Translations under genes and position numbers: made by a program
From: Pantanalinema sp. GBBB05
Lineage (GTDB): Bacteria > Cyanobacteriota > Cyanobacteriia > Leptolyngbyales > Leptolyngbyaceae
Length of the DNA: 64,000 nt
Assembly (NCBI GenBank): GCA_016743235.1
Contig: VRZD01000033.1
Coordinates: 1-64,000 of the forward strand
Direction of reading: 5' to 3'
Notes under the pieces: model-generated
Told to the model about the DNA's origin: nothing
What the model saw: the letters and a program-made list of their open reading frames with translations, nothing else
Databases searched by the model: none
Shown: piece after piece, positions 60,301-64,000 of the stretch
Position numbering within the stretch: the stretch's first letter is position 1
How the letters are laid out: every line of letters starts with the position of its first letter

Positions 60301-61076
60301 TGCCCCAAGTTCTAATTGTGATTGAGCCTGCCGCAGCGTCCCTTCCCTGTGATGGATTGCCACAGATCACACAGGTCGTTTCGGCATTAAAGCAAGCTAT
60401 CTTGCAGGAAAACCAGACGGATAGGATGACTGGCGATCGCTCTTCTGCCAGTTCTGACTCCTTATGGCAGGTCAGGGTTATAACTACAACTGAATTGGCG
60501 GCTCAGCTGGATGCAGAGCCAGTTACGACATGGGCTCAAACTCTCCTCTGTCCACTGACGCTGAACCTGCCCACCCAACTCAGGTTTACGGCTGAAGCTA
60601 TTTATCAAACTTGCCGAAGCATTACTGGGCTACGCCAACACGTTGAACAATGGCATTATGCCACTGGCGATGGCAATTTATGGTTGCCGATCGTGCATAC
60701 GGCAAAAGGCTCACTGTATGCCGAAGCGATTGGGCAAACCAGCCAGACTACGAGTCAGCCTGTTGCTACCGACCCTGTCTATTGCCAACCGATTCACCTG
60801 AGCGATGAATGGAGGCAACCCTTGTATGAACTGGGATTTCGTCTGCTGAAAGCTCTCAACGCGCCCCCTGCGGTTTATTTAATCCAGTTTGGTATTAGCG
60901 AGCAAACTCTGTATTTTGATCGACTACTACCGTTCCCAGATTTGCCTGCGATCGCCAGTTTAGGGATACAAACGCCCGATCTCTTTCACTGTCACTGGCA
61001 CTGCCTGATGGGTAAACCAATCTATGATCTGACGATCGCAGGCAACCACCCGACTTATCAGATGGTAGCCCATTAA
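60300..61076 (+). CDS. Protein of unknown function coupled to the coiled-coil gene
   Basis: The 258-residue soluble protein has no signal peptide or membrane span. Recognisable stretches include AIYQTCRSITGLRQHVEQWHYATGDGNLWLP (shown only by position, about residues 99-129), LIQFGISEQTLYFDRLLPFP and FHCHWHCLMGKPIYDL. These suggest a globular, probably cyanobacteria-specific protein. Its ATG overlaps the stop of the coiled-coil gene. No family or function is recognised. It converges with the STAS gene, 44 bp apart. Confidence 0.65.
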   Translation: MPQVLIVIEPAAASLPCDGLPQITQVVSALKQAILQENQTDRMTGDRSSASSDSLWQVRVITTTELAAQLDAEPVTTWAQTLLCPLTLNLPTQLRFTAEAIYQTCRSITGLRQHVEQWHYATGDGNLWLPIVHTAKGSLYAEAIGQTSQTTSQPVATDPVYCQPIHLSDEWRQPLYELGFRLLKALNAPPAVYLIQFGISEQTLYFDRLLPFPDLPAIASLGIQTPDLFHCHWHCLMGKPIYDLTIAGNHPTYQMVAH

Positions 61077-61120
61077 CCTGATGCACTACGGTTAACAGAC
61101 CTAGCATCAACACAAAGCAA

Positions 61121-61498
61121 CTAGGCTGCAATCCGCTGCGGGATGGCTGACAACGTTGCTGTAGCACTGGGGCAGATAGTATTCAGTGCAGCAGTCTGAC
61201 TGTCAAAGATCTCAAAGACCTGATCGAGACGAGTGATTTCAAAAATTAATTTCACGGCGGGTCGTAGGTTGCAAACCGCCAAGTAACAGCGATGCTGCCT
61301 GGCACGATTGAGGGCAGCAATCAACGCTACTAAGCCCGAGCTATCAATAAAATCAACCTGAGCTAAATCAATTAGCCAGAGGGTACAAGCATCCGGAACG
61401 ATCGCTTCTATTTGTTCTTGCAACTTGACGCTACTACCAGCATCCAGACGCCCTCGAGGTTGAAGCAAAGCAAATTGATTTTCCTTGGAAAGCATCAT
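61121..61498 (-). CDS. STAS-domain anti-sigma factor antagonist-like protein
   Basis: The 125-residue protein is a single STAS domain: ALLQPRGRLDAGSSVKLQEQI, LWLIDLAQVDFIDSSGLVALIAAL (two adjoining parts) and LRPAVKLIFEITRLDQVFEIF. The Ser pair in IDSSG is where SpoIIAA-type proteins are phosphorylated. A C-terminal extension of about 15 residues follows. Two tandem ATGs (61498 and 61495) follow GAGGT. The frame upstream to 61582 is open but lacks family similarity. No anti-sigma kinase or phosphatase is adjacent. Confidence 0.87.
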   Translation of the reverse strand: MMLSKENQFALLQPRGRLDAGSSVKLQEQIEAIVPDACTLWLIDLAQVDFIDSSGLVALIAALNRARQHRCYLAVCNLRPAVKLIFEITRLDQVFEIFDSQTAALNTICPSATATLSAIPQRIAA

Positions 61499-62273
61499 AG
61501 ACCTCACTTTATACCATGCTGAATTGCGAACCCCTGGTGGACAATGAGTAGGATTCTCAGACGGTAGACTCAGTGAATTCACTTAAGGGTTACCGTCTAA
61601 GAGATGCACGATCAAGGTATTCCATCCAGCCAATACTCAAGAATGATGGGTTAGTTAAGCGCTTAACCATAGCCTCGGGAACTATGCAAAAAATTACGTG
61701 GAATTACCCTAGATTCCACCAACTATAGAAACGGATTCATTAAAGCCGAGTGATATTTCCGTGACTTCATGGAATCTTTACGAATTGGGGGGATTACTGC
61801 CGTGACTTAGTGAAGTTTTAACTAGAGGGGGCAAAAGTGTACTTACAAAACAGTTAGCCTTGTCAACCCTCACTAGAGTTGACTCATTAAATCAGGGACT
61901 AGTACCGAAGACATAGATTGGCAATGCAGATTTTCAGAGCATCAATGTCGATGCCAATATTGCATAGCCTCTATTTAGTACAACTAAAGCGCTGTAATCA
62001 TTACAAGCCAGAGTGCAAGCTAAAACTTCCCTTCTTACCAAGTAGAGCAAGCAACAACGATGGAACAACGACTGCCCGCTAAATCTAGAACGGGATGAGC
62101 AGTTAGCCATCGCAGCGATTCAGGATCACGATCGCTCCATAGGTCTAGGTCTGCCATCAGATTACAGGTCGGGAGCTAAATTACCCCTTACGATAGAGCA
62201 AACAAATTGACAGATCTCTGATCGGCGCGTCAAGATCGGAGCAACGGATAACGTTTTGTGAAGGCTTCGCTGC
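61499..62273. other. Long gene-free region between STAS and dedA
   Basis: This 775-bp region between divergent genes holds several symmetric elements. There is a 14-bp palindrome GTTAAGCGCTTAAC (61655-61668), an inverted repeat GTGGAAT/ATTCCAC (61698-61704 and 61713-61719) and a direct repeat CCGTGACTT (61759-61767 and 61800-61808). A stop-bounded frame ending at 62210 reads NLERDEQLAIAAIQ but has no start codon. An undetected RNA gene or a decayed gene is possible. Confidence 0.4.
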
Positions 62274-62942
62274 ATGTCGTTGGACTTTATCTCATTGGAA
62301 ACCATCCAGGAATTGGCTCAGCAATATGGCTATTGGGCAGTTTTCCTGGGTATTCTGCTGGAAAATGTAGGAATTCCGATTCCCGGTGAAACGGTGACTC
62401 TGGCAGGAGGCTTTCTGGCTGGAAATGATCAATTGAATTACTGGATCGTGCTAGGGGATGCGACCTTGGGAGCGGCGATCGGGGGCAACATTGGCTATTG
62501 GGTTGGACGTTGGGGCGGTTGGCCATTATTGCTTGGGCTAGGTCGGGTATTGCGGATGCAGGAAACCCAGCTAGTTAGTATTCGGAACCAGTTTAGTGAT
62601 AATGCGACCAAGGCTGTATTTTTGGGACGGTTTGTCGCCCTGTTGCGGATTTTTGCCAGTCCCCTGGCTGGGATTGCGGAAATGCCTTACTTCAAGTTTC
62701 TGCTCTATAACACCTTAGGAGCGGCGGCTTGGGCAACTGTGATGGTGACGCTATCCTATGTCGCTGGGCAGATTGTGCCACTAGAGCAGTTAGTTGCCTG
62801 GGCAAGCCGTTTTGCAGTGCTCACTCTTTTGGTTGTAGTAGCTTGGTTGGTGATTCCTTTGTGGTTAGAGTCTCGAAAAGCCAAACAAGAGGCGGCAGCA
62901 CATAGCCAACCGCCTGAAGAATCTACCGTTGAAAGTAACTAG
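62274..62942 (+). CDS. DedA family membrane protein
   Basis: The 222-residue protein has the SNARE-associated/DedA pattern: WAVFLGILLENVGIPIPGET, a glycine-rich GDATLGAAIGGNIGYWVGRW, then FLGRFVALLRIFASPLAGIAEM with conserved Arg residues. About five spans follow the re-entrant loops. DedA proteins act as lipid-carrier (undecaprenyl phosphate) or phosphatidylethanolamine flippases. The start ATG at 62274 is weakly preceded by GAAGG. It converges with argG, with 10 bp between stops. Confidence 0.9.
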   Translation: MSLDFISLETIQELAQQYGYWAVFLGILLENVGIPIPGETVTLAGGFLAGNDQLNYWIVLGDATLGAAIGGNIGYWVGRWGGWPLLLGLGRVLRMQETQLVSIRNQFSDNATKAVFLGRFVALLRIFASPLAGIAEMPYFKFLLYNTLGAAAWATVMVTLSYVAGQIVPLEQLVAWASRFAVLTLLVVVAWLVIPLWLESRKAKQEAAAHSQPPEESTVESN

Positions 62943-62952
62943 TTACTTGGGA

Positions 62953-64000
62953 TTACTGACGCAGCTTTTCTGACCAGACGCGAGTTGGTAATCCCCACAC
63001 ATAAACAAAGCCTTCCGCCGCTTTGTGGTCAAATTGGTCAGCCGCTCCATAGGTGGCTAGATCTTCTGTGTAAAGGGAGTTGGTTGACTTCCGACCGACC
63101 ACGATCGCACTACCTTTAAACAGTTTGACCCGCACCGTTCCAGTGACCCGTTCCTGGGTTTTCTGGACGAATCCATCTAATGCCTCTCTGAGCGGGCTGT
63201 ACCACAGTCCGTTATAGATCATACGGGAATAGGTTTCTTCAATTCCCCGTTTGTATTGAGTCACATCGGCAGTCAACGTCAGGCTTTCTAGATCCCGATG
63301 GGCATCGATCAACACAGTCATGGCTGGGGTCTCATAAATCTCCCGCGACTTGATCCCCACTAAGCGATTTTCGATCATGTCAATCCGTCCGACAGCATGA
63401 TTGCCCACGATCGTATTTAACTGACCAATTAAGCTAACGGCATCAAGCGCTTGACCATTCAGGCTGACCGGAACGCCCCGTTCAAAGCCAATTTCGACAT
63501 ACTCTGGCTCGTTGGGGGTCTCGGCGATCGCCTTCGTCATCGCAAACACTTCTTCGGGTGGCTCTGTCCAGGGATCTTCTAAAGGTCCAGCTTCGATCGC
63601 TCGACCTAGTAAATTGCTGTCAATGCTATAGGGAGAAGACTTTTTCACTGGAGCCGGGATGCCAAAGCGCTCACCATAGGCGATTGTTTCCTCCCGACTC
63701 ATACCCCATTCCCGCGCTGGAGTCAGCACTTTTAGGTTGGGATCCAAAGCCGCGATCGAGACATCAAAGCGCACCTGATCATTCCCTTTCCCGGTACAAC
63801 CGTGAGCCACCGCATCCGCACCATATTCCACTGCCGCATCGACCAGTAGCTTCGCAATTAAGGGTCGTGCCAAAGCCGTTGATAACGGATAACGATTTTC
63901 GTACAGGGCATTGGCTTGAATCGCCGGAAAGGCATAATCTTTGACAAAGCTCTCGATCGCATTGATCACTAACGATTGAGACGCACCAGAGTCAAGCGCT
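62953..64000 (-). CDS. argG: Argininosuccinate synthase, N-terminus beyond the window
   Basis: The gene runs off the right edge, and the visible 349 codons are its C-terminal part. The frame continues upstream of the GTG at 63969 as ALDSGASQSLVINAIESFVKDYAFPA. This shows that the GTG is internal. Motifs include YPLSTALARPLIAKLL, HGCTGKGNDQVRFD (citrulline/aspartate site), YSIDSNLLGRAIEAGPLE, EIYETPAM and the end FVYVWGLPTRVWSEKLR. The enzyme joins citrulline and aspartate with ATP in arginine synthesis. Confidence 0.95.
   Translation of the reverse strand, partial: ALDSGASQSLVINAIESFVKDYAFPAIQANALYENRYPLSTALARPLIAKLLVDAAVEYGADAVAHGCTGKGNDQVRFDVSIAALDPNLKVLTPAREWGMSREETIAYGERFGIPAPVKKSSPYSIDSNLLGRAIEAGPLEDPWTEPPEEVFAMTKAIAETPNEPEYVEIGFERGVPVSLNGQALDAVSLIGQLNTIVGNHAVGRIDMIENRLVGIKSREIYETPAMTVLIDAHRDLESLTLTADVTQYKRGIEETYSRMIYNGLWYSPLREALDGFVQKTQERVTGTVRVKLFKGSAIVVGRKSTNSLYTEDLATYGAADQFDHKAAEGFVYVWGLPTRVWSEKLRQ

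Noticed and set aside
62042..62210. Frame reading NLERDEQLAIAAIQ, slightly like the N-terminus of some sigma factors
   Set aside because: No start codon between the preceding stop and this segment, and the similarity is from memory only.

Overview
The window is chromosomal DNA from a cyanobacterium. It carries a form IB Rubisco operon (rbcL-rbcX-rbcS) with a cyanobacterial-type Rubisco activase, a Psb28-type photosystem II protein, a high-light-inducible protein, Ycf35, Tic20 and a cyAbrB regulator. Many copies of the HIP1 octamer GCGATCGC occur throughout. A filamentous, Leptolyngbya-like lineage is plausible but is inference only. There is no rRNA, tRNA, CRISPR array, insertion sequence or prophage that I can support.

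Layout. 1-9.5 kb: end of a fumarylacetoacetate-hydrolase gene, Tic20, chorismate lyase, a Ser/Thr kinase and a saccharopine-dehydrogenase-like protein. Then come the DUF2997-Ycf35-ferredoxin unit, the DUF4335/DUF3038 pair and phytol kinase. 9.6-15 kb: Psb28-2, an SDR epimerase, a histidine kinase, two half-size GDT1-type transporters, glutaredoxin and glutathione synthetase. 15.2-17.7 kb: a minus-strand operon of three unrecognised exported proteins, one of them a probable outer-membrane barrel. 18.1-22.6 kb: rbcL-rbcX-rbcS, a strong terminator, a GDSL/SGNH hydrolase and rca. 23-27.4 kb: a membrane protein, RlmD and LpxD.

27.4-36 kb holds the most unusual locus. One 1645-codon ORF joins a family 2 glycosyltransferase, an internal signal peptide, a filamentous-haemagglutinin (two-partner-secretion) passenger and a C-terminal CHAT protease domain with an intact His/Cys dyad. 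Upstream on the same strand are a DUF928 protein and a CHASE2-adenylate cyclase. 36.1-46.1 kb is a plus-strand ABC-dependent surface polysaccharide operon: Wzm/Wzt, two methyltransferases, five glycosyltransferases and a WecG/TagA enzyme. It is closed by a large hairpin.

46.2-64 kb: an exported protein of unknown function, a Crp/Fnr regulator of a type more familiar from Bacteroidota, B12-dependent methionine synthase, a family 5 solute-binding lipoprotein, CbiET and a CPBP protease. Then cyAbrB with an in-frame open stretch after its stop codon, SdhB followed 2 nt later by a high-light-inducible protein, and ribosomal protein S6. Next are a thioredoxin-reductase-like flavoprotein, two unknown genes, a STAS protein, DedA and a 5'-truncated argininosuccinate synthase.

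Themes: carbon fixation with its chaperone and activase, redox and photoprotection, cell-envelope glycoconjugates, and a surface-protease/second-messenger locus.
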